Positions 12,444 through 19,009 of a DNA stretch of 19,045 nt are shown here, one piece after another. The notes below the pieces were generated by a model, which was not told where the DNA came from, searched no databases, and saw nothing but the letters and a program-made list of their open reading frames with translations. Within the stretch, counting starts at the first letter, position 1. Each line of letters starts with the position of its first letter. A program made the translations under genes and the position numbers. The DNA comes from an uncultured Collinsella sp. (lineage in GTDB: Bacteria; Actinomycetota; Coriobacteriia; Coriobacteriales; Coriobacteriaceae). Location: positions 1 through 19,045 of the forward strand of contig UREE01000036.1 of assembly GCA_900546825.1 (NCBI GenBank). Reading direction: 5' to 3'.

Positions 12444-13622
12444 ATGAACGTTCTGGTCGTCAACGCGGGATCTTCGACCCTTAAGTATCAGGTCATCGAT
12501 ACCAAGTCCCACAAGGTGTCCGCAAAGGGCTCCTGCGAGCGCGTCTGCTTTACCGGCGGTACCTTCACCCACGCTGCCAACGGTTCCAAGAAAGTGACCG
12601 AGAACATCGAGTTCCCTGACCACAAGGTCGCCATCGAGGTCGTTCTGAAGGACCTCGAGGCCAACGGCGTCAAGATCGAGGGCATTGGCCACCGTATCGT
12701 TCAGGGCGGTTGGTACTTTGGCGACTCCTCCCTCGTCGACGAGGACGTTCTCGCCAAGATTCGCGAGGTCGCCCCGCTGGCGCCGCTGCACAACAACCCT
12801 GAGGCCAACGTTATCGAGTACTGCCTCGAGCAGTATCCCGACCTGCCCAACGTCACGGTCTACGACACCGCTTTCCACTTCAACATGCCCGAGGTCGCCA
12901 AGACTTACGCCCTGCCCAAGGACGTCTGCGACAAGCTGCACATCCGTAAGTACGGCGCCCACGGCACCAGCTACCGTTACATCTCCAAGAAGGTCGCCGA
13001 GATGACCAACGGCGAGGCCCGCAAGGTCGTCGTGTGCCATATCGGCTCCGGCGCTTCCCTGTGCGCCATCGAGGACGGCAAGTGCATGGACACCACCATG
13101 GGCCTCACCCCGCTCGACGGCGTCATGATGGGTACCCGCTGCGGCTCCATCGACCCGGCTACCGTGTGCTACCTGCAGCGCGAGGGCGGCTACACCTTCG
13201 ACGAGGTCGACGAGATGATGAACAAGAAGTCCGGCCTTTTGGCTGTGACCGGCGGCAAGACCAACGACTGCCGCAACGTCGAGGAGCTCGCCGCTGCCGG
13301 CGACCCCGAGGCTCAGCTCGCCTTCGACATGTTTGTCTACAAGATTGCCGCCAAGGCTGCCGAGATGGCTACTTCCATGTGCGGCATGGACACGCTGGTC
13401 TTCACCGCTGGCATCGGTGAGCACGCTCCGGCCGTTCGTGCCGGCGTTGCCGACCGTCTGGCCTTTATGGGCGTCAAGATGGATCATGCCCGCAACGCCC
13501 TGCGTGGTGACGGCGCTTGGTGCCTGTCTGCCAAGGATTCCAAGGTCAAGATCTTCGTCATCCCCACGGACGAGGAGTTCATGATCGCTTCCGACGTCGA
13601 GCGCATCGTCAACGGTAAGTAA
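12444..13622 (+). CDS. ackA: Acetate kinase, first copy (divergent motifs)
   Basis: This 392-residue member of the acetokinase family makes ATP and acetate from acetyl phosphate and ADP in the cytosol. The N-terminal motif VLVVNAGSSTLKY is intact, and the key residues Arg84 (GHRIVQGG), His116 (PLHN), Asp141 (YDTAFH), His173 (GAHGTS) and Arg232 (GTRCGSIDP) are present. It departs from the family at several normally conserved places: Tyr177 for His in HGTSHRY, Ser202 for Asn in HLGNG, His327 for Asn in GIGEN, and GGKTNDCRN where SGISxDxRD is usual. The tandem second copy keeps all of these. Codons are strongly C-ending, suggesting high expression. The ribosome site is GTAGGGAG before ATG 12444. 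It is clearly an acetokinase-family enzyme; phosphoryl donor or acyl specificity might differ. Confidence 0.93.
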   Translation: MNVLVVNAGSSTLKYQVIDTKSHKVSAKGSCERVCFTGGTFTHAANGSKKVTENIEFPDHKVAIEVVLKDLEANGVKIEGIGHRIVQGGWYFGDSSLVDEDVLAKIREVAPLAPLHNNPEANVIEYCLEQYPDLPNVTVYDTAFHFNMPEVAKTYALPKDVCDKLHIRKYGAHGTSYRYISKKVAEMTNGEARKVVVCHIGSGASLCAIEDGKCMDTTMGLTPLDGVMMGTRCGSIDPATVCYLQREGGYTFDEVDEMMNKKSGLLAVTGGKTNDCRNVEELAAAGDPEAQLAFDMFVYKIAAKAAEMATSMCGMDTLVFTAGIGEHAPAVRAGVADRLAFMGVKMDHARNALRGDGAWCLSAKDSKVKIFVIPTDEEFMIASDVERIVNGK

Positions 13623-13633
13623 TTGCAAGAGGG

Positions 13634-13672
13634 GAGGGGCTGGACGACCGAGCGCCGTTCGGCCCCTCTTTT
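13634..13672 (+). terminator. Terminator between the two acetate kinase genes
   Basis: Stem GAGGGGC (13634-13640) with GCCCCTC (13662-13668), an inner hairpin (CCGA with TCGG), and a TTTT run to 13672. It lies 11 nt after the first ackA stop, so the second copy needs its own promoter or readthrough. Confidence 0.8.
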
Positions 13673-13693
13673 GCGCTCGTTGGGCGATATGAC

Positions 13694-13734
13694 TGATAGC
13701 TATTTATCAAGTTGTGATAACTTCTTATTAAAAT
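13694..13734 (+). promoter_or_regulatory. A/T-rich promoter-operator region of the second acetate kinase
   Basis: A -10-like TAAAAT (13729-13734) lies 53 nt before the start codon. Upstream, three TGATA half-sites alternate in direction: TGATA (13694-13698), TATCA (13705-13709) and TGATA (13715-13719). The last two form the perfect palindrome TTATCA-N5-TGATAA (13704-13720), overlapping the expected -35. The array suggests a binding site for a dimeric regulator; which one is unknown. Confidence 0.45.
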
Positions 13735-13786
13735 GCGGCCGCCTTAAGGGGTCTGCGTCGACCGTATTGCACTGCAAAGGAGTCTC

Positions 13787-14965
13787 ATGAACGTACTTGT
13801 TGTCAACGCCGGCAGCTCAAGCCTTAAATATCAGCTTTTGGATACCGATACCCGAGAGGTTTTCGCCAAGGGCAACTGCGAACGTATCGGTTCGGACATG
13901 GGCATCTTTGGCCACTCCGAGAACGGTGGCGCCAAGCAGACCGAGGAGGTCCCTTTCCCCGATCATCGCTCTGCTATCGCTCGCGTGCTCGAGGAGCTTG
14001 AGAAGACCGACTTTACGATTGATGGCATTGGTCATCGTATCGTTCAGGGCGGCTGGCACTTCGATGATTCCGCGGTCGTCGACGATGAGGTCATGGCTAA
14101 GATCCTTGAGGTGGCCCCGCTCGCTCCGCTGCACAATTACGGCGAGGCCGCGGCAATCGAATATTGCCGCGAGAAGTATCCGGAGCTGCCCAACGTGGCC
14201 GTCTTCGACACCTCGTTTCACATGACCATGCCCGAGGTCGCCTACACCTACGCGCTGCCCAAGGACGTGTGCGACAAGTACCACGTGCGCAGGTACGGCG
14301 CACACGGTACGAGCCACCGCTACGAGTGGATGATGGCCAAGGAGATCCTGGGCTCGCGCTGCCACCGCCTGCTTTCGTGCCATCTGGGCAACGGCGCTTC
14401 GCTTGCCGCCATTGAGGACGGCGTGTGCCGCGACACCACGATGGGCCTCACGCCGCTTGACGGTCTGATGATGGGTACCCGCTGCGGTTCCATTGACCCG
14501 GCTACCGTATGCTACCTGCAGCGCGAGGGCGGCTACAGCTATCAGGAAGTCGATGACATGATGAACAAGCAGTCTGGTCTGCTTGCCATCTCGGGCATCT
14601 CCAACGACGCCCGCGACATCCGTACACGCGCCTCCGAGGGCGACGAGCGCTGCCTGCTCGCCTTCGATATGTTCGCCTACAAGGCCATGCAGCAGGCCGG
14701 CTCCATGATCGCTTCCATGGCGGGCGTCGACACCATTACCTTTACCGCCGGCATCGGCGAGAATGACTGGTCGATCCGCAAGGCCTTCTGCGACTGCTTC
14801 GAGTGGCTGGGCGTGCGCATCGACAACAACAAGAACCGCGAGGCCGTGGGCAACGGTCCGCAGGTCATCAGCGCCGCCGGTTCCGCCGTCACGGTCATGG
14901 TCATCCCCACCGACGAGGAATACATGATCGCCCACGACGTCGAGCGTCTGACCGCGAATAACTAG
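13787..14965 (+). CDS. ackA: Acetate kinase, second copy (canonical motifs)
   Basis: This 392-residue acetate kinase has all the family motifs: NAGSSSLKY, GHRIVQGG (Arg84), PLHN (His116), FDTSFH (Asp141), HGTSHRY (His173, His177), HLGNGAS (His199, Asn202), GTRCGSIDP and FTAGIGEN (Asn326). It converts acetyl phosphate and ADP to acetate and ATP, the last step of the Pta-AckA pathway, and can run in reverse. In an ungapped hand count it is identical to the first copy at 121 of the first 200 residues, so the tandem duplication is old. The start ATG 13787 follows AAAGGAG. It has its own promoter region and terminator, so the two copies can be regulated separately. pta converges on it from the right. 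Confidence 0.96.
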   Translation: MNVLVVNAGSSSLKYQLLDTDTREVFAKGNCERIGSDMGIFGHSENGGAKQTEEVPFPDHRSAIARVLEELEKTDFTIDGIGHRIVQGGWHFDDSAVVDDEVMAKILEVAPLAPLHNYGEAAAIEYCREKYPELPNVAVFDTSFHMTMPEVAYTYALPKDVCDKYHVRRYGAHGTSHRYEWMMAKEILGSRCHRLLSCHLGNGASLAAIEDGVCRDTTMGLTPLDGLMMGTRCGSIDPATVCYLQREGGYSYQEVDDMMNKQSGLLAISGISNDARDIRTRASEGDERCLLAFDMFAYKAMQQAGSMIASMAGVDTITFTAGIGENDWSIRKAFCDCFEWLGVRIDNNKNREAVGNGPQVISAAGSAVTVMVIPTDEEYMIAHDVERLTANN

Positions 14966-14987
14966 TGCGTTCGCTTGCGATTGAACG

Positions 14988-15023
14988 AAAGGCCTCCTGA
15001 GCAGCAACTCAGGAGGCCTTTTT
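14988..15023 (+). terminator. Strong terminator after the second acetate kinase
   Basis: Perfect 14-bp stem AAAGGCCTCCTGAG (14988-15001) with its complement at 15008-15021, a 6-nt loop, and a T run to 15023. The stretch 15024-15171 that follows holds no gene I can support. Confidence 0.93.
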
Positions 15024-15171
15024 GCTAGCAGGCGGAAATTCCAGTCCCAAAGTGATCATCACCAGTAACGCCTGCGCTCCCAGCAACGACACCCATCCAT
15101 TCAGATCCTCAGCCCCAGCTCGTAGCCAAGCCGCCGTCCACTCCAGATGCCCTGATTGCAAAGTAGCGGCA

Positions 15172-15298
15172 GGGACCCTACAGGGTAAAGCTCTGAAAAC
15201 TTTCCACAGGACGCATGAAACCCCCGCCGCACGAAGTGCGCAGCGGGGGTTTCATGCATGTCCGAGGACGTTTTCAGAGCTTTACCCTGTAGGGTCCC
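15172..15298. repeat. Large nested palindrome between ackA and pta
   Basis: A perfect 29-bp outer inverted repeat (15172-15200 and 15270-15298) encloses a perfect 15-bp inner stem (GCATGAAACCCCCGC, 15213-15227, with 15243-15257). The inner stem is extended by GGAC-GTCC pairing, and inside it is a 5-bp tip hairpin CGCAC-GAA-GTGCG (15228-15240). Nearly all of the 127 bp folds into one rod on either strand. It begins 16 nt past the pta stop codon, between convergent genes. There is no T-tract after the outer arms; the inner stem has AAA and TTT at its base and could terminate in both directions. No coding sequence is seen. Confidence 0.85.
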
Positions 15299-15313
15299 GA
15301 GGGGATATGTCCG

Positions 15314-16294
15314 CTACTCAGCCATCTGAGCCTGGACGGCGGTGATGGCCACGACACCTACGATGTCGTCGGCAGAACAGCCGCGCGACAGGTCGTTGAC
15401 CGGCTTGGCGATGCCCTGCAGGATGGGGCCGTAAGCGTCGGCGCCAGCGAAGCGCTGGACCAGCTTATAGCCGATGTTGCCGGCCTCGAGGTCGGGGAAC
15501 ACAAGCACGTTGGCCTTGCCGGCAACGGAGGAGCCGGGGGCCTTGAGCTGGGCGACGGTGGGAACGATGGCGGCGTCGAGCTGCAGGTCGCCATCGATGG
15601 CGAGCTCGGGAGCCTTCTCCTTGCAGAACTTCACGGCCTCCTGGACCTTCTTGGCGACCTCGCCGCCGGCGGAGCCCATGGTGGAGTAGGAGAGCATGGC
15701 CACGTGCGGCTCGACGCTGCCCATAAAGGTGGACCAGGAGTGAGCGGAGGCGATGGCGATCTCGGAGAGCTCGTCGGAGGACGGGTTGATGTTGAGGCCG
15801 CAGTCGGCGAAGATCAGCGTACCGTCAGTGCCGAACTGCGGGGTGTCGGTGCACATCACGAAGAAGGCCGAGACCAGCTTGGTGCCCGGGGCGGTCTTGA
15901 GGATCTGCAGCGCGGGGCGCAGGGTGTCGGCGGTGGAGTGGCAGGCGCCGGAGACCAGGCCGTCGGCGTCGCCCATCTTGACCATCATGGTGCCAAAGTA
16001 GGTGGCGTCCATCACCTGGGCGCGAGCCTGCTCGATGGTGACGCCCTTCTTGGCGCGGAGCTCGGCAAACTTCTGCGCGTACTCCTCGTGCTTCTCGGCA
16101 TTGCGCGGATCGATGACGGTGGCGCCGGGAACGTTGATCTCGTCGGGGTTGCCCAGGATGACGATCTTTGCCAGGCCCTCCTCGATGATCTTGGTGGCCG
16201 CGACGATGGTGCGCGGATCCTCGCCCTCGGGCAGGACGATCGTCTTAAGGTCGGCCTTGGCGGCAGACTTCATACGGTTCAGGAAATCGCTCAT
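15314..16294 (-). CDS. pta: Phosphate acetyltransferase
   Basis: This 326-residue single-domain (short type) phosphotransacetylase interconverts acetyl-CoA plus phosphate and acetyl phosphate plus CoA in the cytosol, feeding acetate kinase. Recognisable signatures are KTIVLPEGEDPRTI near the N-terminus, MGDADGLVSGACHSTADTLRPALQI (around residues 107-131), FADCGLNINPSSDELSEIA, SYSTMGSAG and, near the C-terminus, NVLVFPDLEAGNIGYKLVQR. Length fits the family (about 325-335). The start ATG 16294 follows GTAAGGAGT. It is transcribed toward the two ackA genes rather than in one operon with them, so supply and use of acetyl phosphate can be set independently. A terminator-like hairpin lies in its leader. 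Confidence 0.96.
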   Translation of the reverse strand: MSDFLNRMKSAAKADLKTIVLPEGEDPRTIVAATKIIEEGLAKIVILGNPDEINVPGATVIDPRNAEKHEEYAQKFAELRAKKGVTIEQARAQVMDATYFGTMMVKMGDADGLVSGACHSTADTLRPALQILKTAPGTKLVSAFFVMCTDTPQFGTDGTLIFADCGLNINPSSDELSEIAIASAHSWSTFMGSVEPHVAMLSYSTMGSAGGEVAKKVQEAVKFCKEKAPELAIDGDLQLDAAIVPTVAQLKAPGSSVAGKANVLVFPDLEAGNIGYKLVQRFAGADAYGPILQGIAKPVNDLSRGCSADDIVGVVAITAVQAQMAE

Positions 16295-16346
16295 GTTACT
16301 CCTTACAAGCGTTTCACTAAGCTCCAGGCGCCCGGCTGTTCACGAA

Positions 16347-16369
16347 TAAACCCGCTGCTAGCGGGTTTA
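16347..16369 (-). terminator. Terminator-like hairpin in the pta leader
   Basis: Perfect 10-bp stem with a 3-nt loop (TAAACCCGCT, 16347-16356, with 16360-16369). On the minus strand it is followed by ATTCG, so the T-rich end is TTTATTC. It lies about 53 nt upstream of the pta start and downstream of the predicted pta promoter. It may be an attenuator, or it may only block incoming transcription. Confidence 0.45.
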
Positions 16370-16421
16370 CCTTTCAAATTTGTACGCCGCAGTGCTTGAG
16401 CTTTCCTTGTGTGGCAAGCTC

Positions 16422-16447
16422 ATTATAGGACGCATTAGCGCTATAAT
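16422..16447. promoter_or_regulatory. Divergent, mirrored TATAAT promoters of pta and glf
   Basis: Perfect -10 boxes face away from each other: TATAAT on the minus strand (16427-16422, toward pta) and on the plus strand (16442-16447, toward glf). They form the inverted repeat ATTATAG-N12-CTATAAT. With 17-bp spacing, the -35 of each promoter would overlap the -10 of the other, and neither -35 is a good match. The two promoters probably cannot be occupied at the same time. Confidence 0.55.
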
Positions 16448-16463
16448 CGCTCTGATAAATATG

Positions 16464-16482
16464 TCTCGAAGAATGTTCGAGA
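16464..16482 (+). promoter_or_regulatory. Palindrome in the glf leader
   Basis: Perfect TCTCGAA-N5-TTCGAGA inverted repeat about 10 nt after the predicted glf transcription start. It may be an operator or an RNA hairpin. It resembles a Gram-positive LexA box (CGAAC-N4-GTTCG) but the spacing is one base short. Confidence 0.4.
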
Positions 16483-16525
16483 AAAGCCCAGCTAACGAGC
16501 CCGTGGCTTTTGACAAGGAGTATCG

Positions 16526-17728
16526 ATGCAGATTACCTCAGGCCTGCCTGAAGGCTTTAACGCCGGCGTATACGACATGATTGTCGTCGGTGCCGGATAT
16601 GCCGGTGCCGTTTGTGCCCGTCGTCTCGCCGAGACCATCGGCTATCGTGTTGCCGTTCTGGAGCGCCGTAGCCACATTGCGGGCAACGCCTACGACTGCG
16701 CTGATGAGGCCGGGATCCTGGTCCACGAGTATGGTCCGCACATCTACCATACCTTTAACGAGCGCGTCCACAATTTCCTGTCGCGCTTTACCAAGTGGAC
16801 GGACTATCAGCACAAGGTGCTTGCCAATATCAACGGCACCCTTATGCCCGTGCCCTTTAACCATGCGAGCCTTAAGCTCGCCTTTGGTGATGAGCGCGGC
16901 GAGGAGCTGTATCAGAAGCTCGTGGAGACCTTTGGCAAGGACGTCAAGGTGCCCATTATGGAGCTGCGTAAGAAGAACGACCCCGACTTGGCCGAGGTCG
17001 CTGATTACGTCTACGAGAACGTCTTTTTGCATTACACCATGAAGCAGTGGGGCCAGACGCCCGACCAGATCGATCCCTCGATCACCGGTCGCGTTCCCGT
17101 CTTTGTGGGCGACGATGACCGCTATTTCCCGCAGGCTCCCTTCCAGGGTATGCCGCAGGACGGCTACACGGCGCTGTTCGAGCATATGCTCGACCACGAC
17201 CTGATCGACGTGTTCTGCGACGTGGACGCCCGCGATCTCTTTGAGATCGACGAGACCACCGTCAAGATCGGCGGCAAGGTCTACGGCGGCGAGATCGTCT
17301 ATACCGGTCCGCTCGATGAGCTGTTCGACCTTGACCTGGGCGCTCTTCCGTACCGCACGCTCGATATGAAGTTCGAGACGCTCGATATGGACCAGTTCCA
17401 GCCCGTGGGCACCGTCAACTACACCACGAGCGAGGATTACACGCGCATCACCGAGTTCAAGAACATGACCGGTCAGGTTTTGCCCGGCAAGACCACCATC
17501 ATGAAGGAGTACTCCAAGGCCTATACGCCCGGCTCGGGCGAGACGCCGTATTACGCCATTCTTGAGCCCGAGAACCGTGAGCTCTATGAGCGCTATCTTG
17601 AGCGCGTCCAGAACCTGACAAACTTCCACCCGGTGGGTCGTCTGGCTGAGTATCGTTACTACGATATGGATGCCGTGACCAATTCCGCCCTCGATCTTTC
17701 GGATGAGATTATCGCCTGCCATGCATAA
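16526..17728 (+). CDS. glf: UDP-galactopyranose mutase
   Basis: This 400-residue flavoenzyme converts UDP-galactopyranose to UDP-galactofuranose in the cytosol, the donor for galactofuranose in surface polysaccharides. It begins with a short lead and then the FAD-binding fold DMIVVGAGYAGAVCARRLAE (GxGxxG at about residues 22-27), with ERRSHIAGNAYD after it. Typical motifs follow: EYGPHIYHT, FTKWTDYQHKVLANI, LHYTMKQWGQTPDQIDPSITGRVPV with the conserved Arg, RYFPQAPFQGMPQDGYT, YTGPLDELFD and, at the C-terminus, GRLAEYRYYDMDAVTNSALDLS. Length is usual (370-400). The start ATG 16526 follows ACAAGGAGT. Its stop overlaps the start of the glycosyltransferase gene, so the two form an operon. Confidence 0.96.
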   Translation: MQITSGLPEGFNAGVYDMIVVGAGYAGAVCARRLAETIGYRVAVLERRSHIAGNAYDCADEAGILVHEYGPHIYHTFNERVHNFLSRFTKWTDYQHKVLANINGTLMPVPFNHASLKLAFGDERGEELYQKLVETFGKDVKVPIMELRKKNDPDLAEVADYVYENVFLHYTMKQWGQTPDQIDPSITGRVPVFVGDDDRYFPQAPFQGMPQDGYTALFEHMLDHDLIDVFCDVDARDLFEIDETTVKIGGKVYGGEIVYTGPLDELFDLDLGALPYRTLDMKFETLDMDQFQPVGTVNYTTSEDYTRITEFKNMTGQVLPGKTTIMKEYSKAYTPGSGETPYYAILEPENRELYERYLERVQNLTNFHPVGRLAEYRYYDMDAVTNSALDLSDEIIACHA

Positions 17729-18752
17729 AGTCATTACATTCGGTATTCCCTCGTATAACGCCGCTAAGGACATGGACCATTGCATCACCTCCATCTTGGA
17801 GGGGAGCAATTACGCCACCGATATCGAGATTATCGTGGTGGACGACGGCTCCAAGGACGAGACGGCCGCCAAGGCCGACGAGTGGGAGGCCCGTTATCCT
17901 GGAATCATCCGCGCGGTGCACCAGGAGAATGGCGGCCACGGTATTGCCGTCCTTTCGGGTCTGCGCGAGGCGCAGGGCACCTACTACAAGGTCGTCGACT
18001 CGGACGACTGGCTCGATGGCGCAGCCCTATCGACTATGCTTTCGATTCTGCGCGGTTTTGAGGAGCGCGACCAGCGCGTCGACCTCTTTATCTCGAACTA
18101 TGTGTACGAGAAGGTTTACGAGGGTACTCATACTGCCATTGGTTACAAGTTTGCCCTGCCGCGAAAAAAGATCTTTACCTGGGACCAGATCGGCCATTTC
18201 CGTTTGGACCAGAATCTGCTCATGCACAGCCTGTGCTATCGCACGGATGTGCTGCGCGAGTCCAACCTTCCCATGCCGCCGCACACGTTCTATGTGGACA
18301 ACATCTACGCCTACGTGCCGCTGCCGCGTTGCAAGACCATGTACTACGCCGACATCGACCTCTATCGCTACTTTATCGGTCGCGAGGGCCAGAGCGTCAA
18401 CGAGGCCACGATGGTCAAACGCCTGGACCAGCAGTTCCGTGTGACGCGCATCATGATGGAGTCGTTCCACCTGTACAGCGATGTTGAGTCGTCGCGTCTG
18501 CGCTCGTACATGATGGGTTATTTCACTATGATGATGGCGATCTGCTCGGTGCTCACCAAGCTTTCCGACGAGGATTGCGCCGACGAGCGCCTGAAGACGC
18601 TGTGGAATGATTTGAAGGCCTATGACGAGCGTATGTATCGTCGTGCACGTTACGGTGTGGTCGGCTTCTTCACTAACCTCCGCGGTCGTGCCGGAGACAA
18701 AACCACACTCGGCCTATACCGTCTTGCCTCAAAGATCTTCAAATTCAACTAG
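17721..18752 (+). CDS. Family 2 glycosyltransferase
   Basis: This 343-residue GT-A-fold glycosyltransferase starts KVITFGIPSYNAAKDM, followed by the nucleotide-sugar motif IIVVDDGSKDET (Asp41, Asp42) and the metal-binding motif VVDSDDWLDG (Asp93, Asp95, Asp96). The C-terminal third is helical and basic, ending KIFKFN, with no clear membrane helix apart from a hydrophobic stretch YMMGYFTMMMAICSVL (about 262-277). I chose ATG 17721, which overlaps the glf stop (ATGCATAA). An in-frame ATG at 17703 lacks a ribosome site and adds six unlikely residues. Coupling to glf suggests that it handles galactofuranose or another sugar of the same surface glycan, but the donor and acceptor are not evident. 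Confidence 0.9.
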   Translation: MHKVITFGIPSYNAAKDMDHCITSILEGSNYATDIEIIVVDDGSKDETAAKADEWEARYPGIIRAVHQENGGHGIAVLSGLREAQGTYYKVVDSDDWLDGAALSTMLSILRGFEERDQRVDLFISNYVYEKVYEGTHTAIGYKFALPRKKIFTWDQIGHFRLDQNLLMHSLCYRTDVLRESNLPMPPHTFYVDNIYAYVPLPRCKTMYYADIDLYRYFIGREGQSVNEATMVKRLDQQFRVTRIMMESFHLYSDVESSRLRSYMMGYFTMMMAICSVLTKLSDEDCADERLKTLWNDLKAYDERMYRRARYGVVGFFTNLRGRAGDKTTLGLYRLASKIFKFN

Positions 18753-18784
18753 CTGCTGAGTAATCGCTGCTGATAGGTTGACTG

Positions 18785-18894
18785 GGCCCCTTGGCCTTTA
18801 GTTTGCTACTGCGAACAGTCCTGCTCGCACGGAAAGCACATTAAGTGCTTTCCGGCTCGTGCGGAACTTGTATCAAACTAAAGGCCAAGGGGCC
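18785..18894. repeat. Nested palindrome after the glycosyltransferase gene
   Basis: A perfect 21-bp outer inverted repeat (18785-18805 and 18874-18894) surrounds an inner stem. GGAAAGCAC (18831-18839) pairs with GTGCTTTCC (18845-18853) across a 5-nt loop (ATTAA), extended by CGCAC (18826-18830) with GTGCG (18859-18863) past a 5-nt bulge. It begins 32 nt after the glycosyltransferase stop. No T-tract follows. It shares its architecture, but not its sequence, with the elements at 6956-7053 and 15172-15298. Around it, 18753-19045 holds no intact gene. Confidence 0.8.
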
Positions 18895-18919
18895 TCTGCT
18901 ATAAGAATCGATTGTCAGG

Positions 18920-19009
18920 TTATTTGAATTTGAAAATCTTAGACGCGCGGTACACAGGGGCCTGGGCTGAAAAGATTTTGGTTGGTAGTCGGTCGGAGGC
19001 GGGCGGGCA
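18920..19009 (-). pseudogene. Possible remnant or 3' tail of a second glycosyltransferase gene
   Basis: On the minus strand a frame ends ...VYRASKIFKFK-stop at 18920, very close to the end of the glycosyltransferase (LYRLASKIFKFN). At DNA level the match is clearest over 17 bp: 18732-18748 and 18924-18940 are inverted copies at 16 of 17 positions. The frame is interrupted by TAA at 19012-19010, and the codons between do not look like a glycosyltransferase. It is either the tail of a decayed convergent paralogue or only a short inverted copy; the window edge prevents a decision. Confidence 0.3.

Noticed and set aside
13704..13734. Rex redox-regulator site upstream of the second ackA
   Set aside because: TTGTGA at 13712-13717 matches one Rex half-site, but no matching second half lies at the required distance. 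The TTATCA-N5-TGATAA palindrome is the better signal.
15022..15345. A plus-strand frame through the palindrome between ackA and pta
   Set aside because: It starts in the T-tract of a terminator and reads through the 127-bp palindrome into pta antisense, with no ribosome site.
16464..16482. LexA (SOS) box upstream of glf
   Set aside because: The palindrome resembles CGAAC-N4-GTTCG but its spacing is one base short and a glycan gene is not a usual SOS target.
16538..17809. A long open frame on the minus strand opposite glf
   Set aside because: It is a shadow of the glf codon pattern with no recognisable motif or ribosome site. The same applies to the frames opposite both ackA genes (12429-13628 and 13817-15007).
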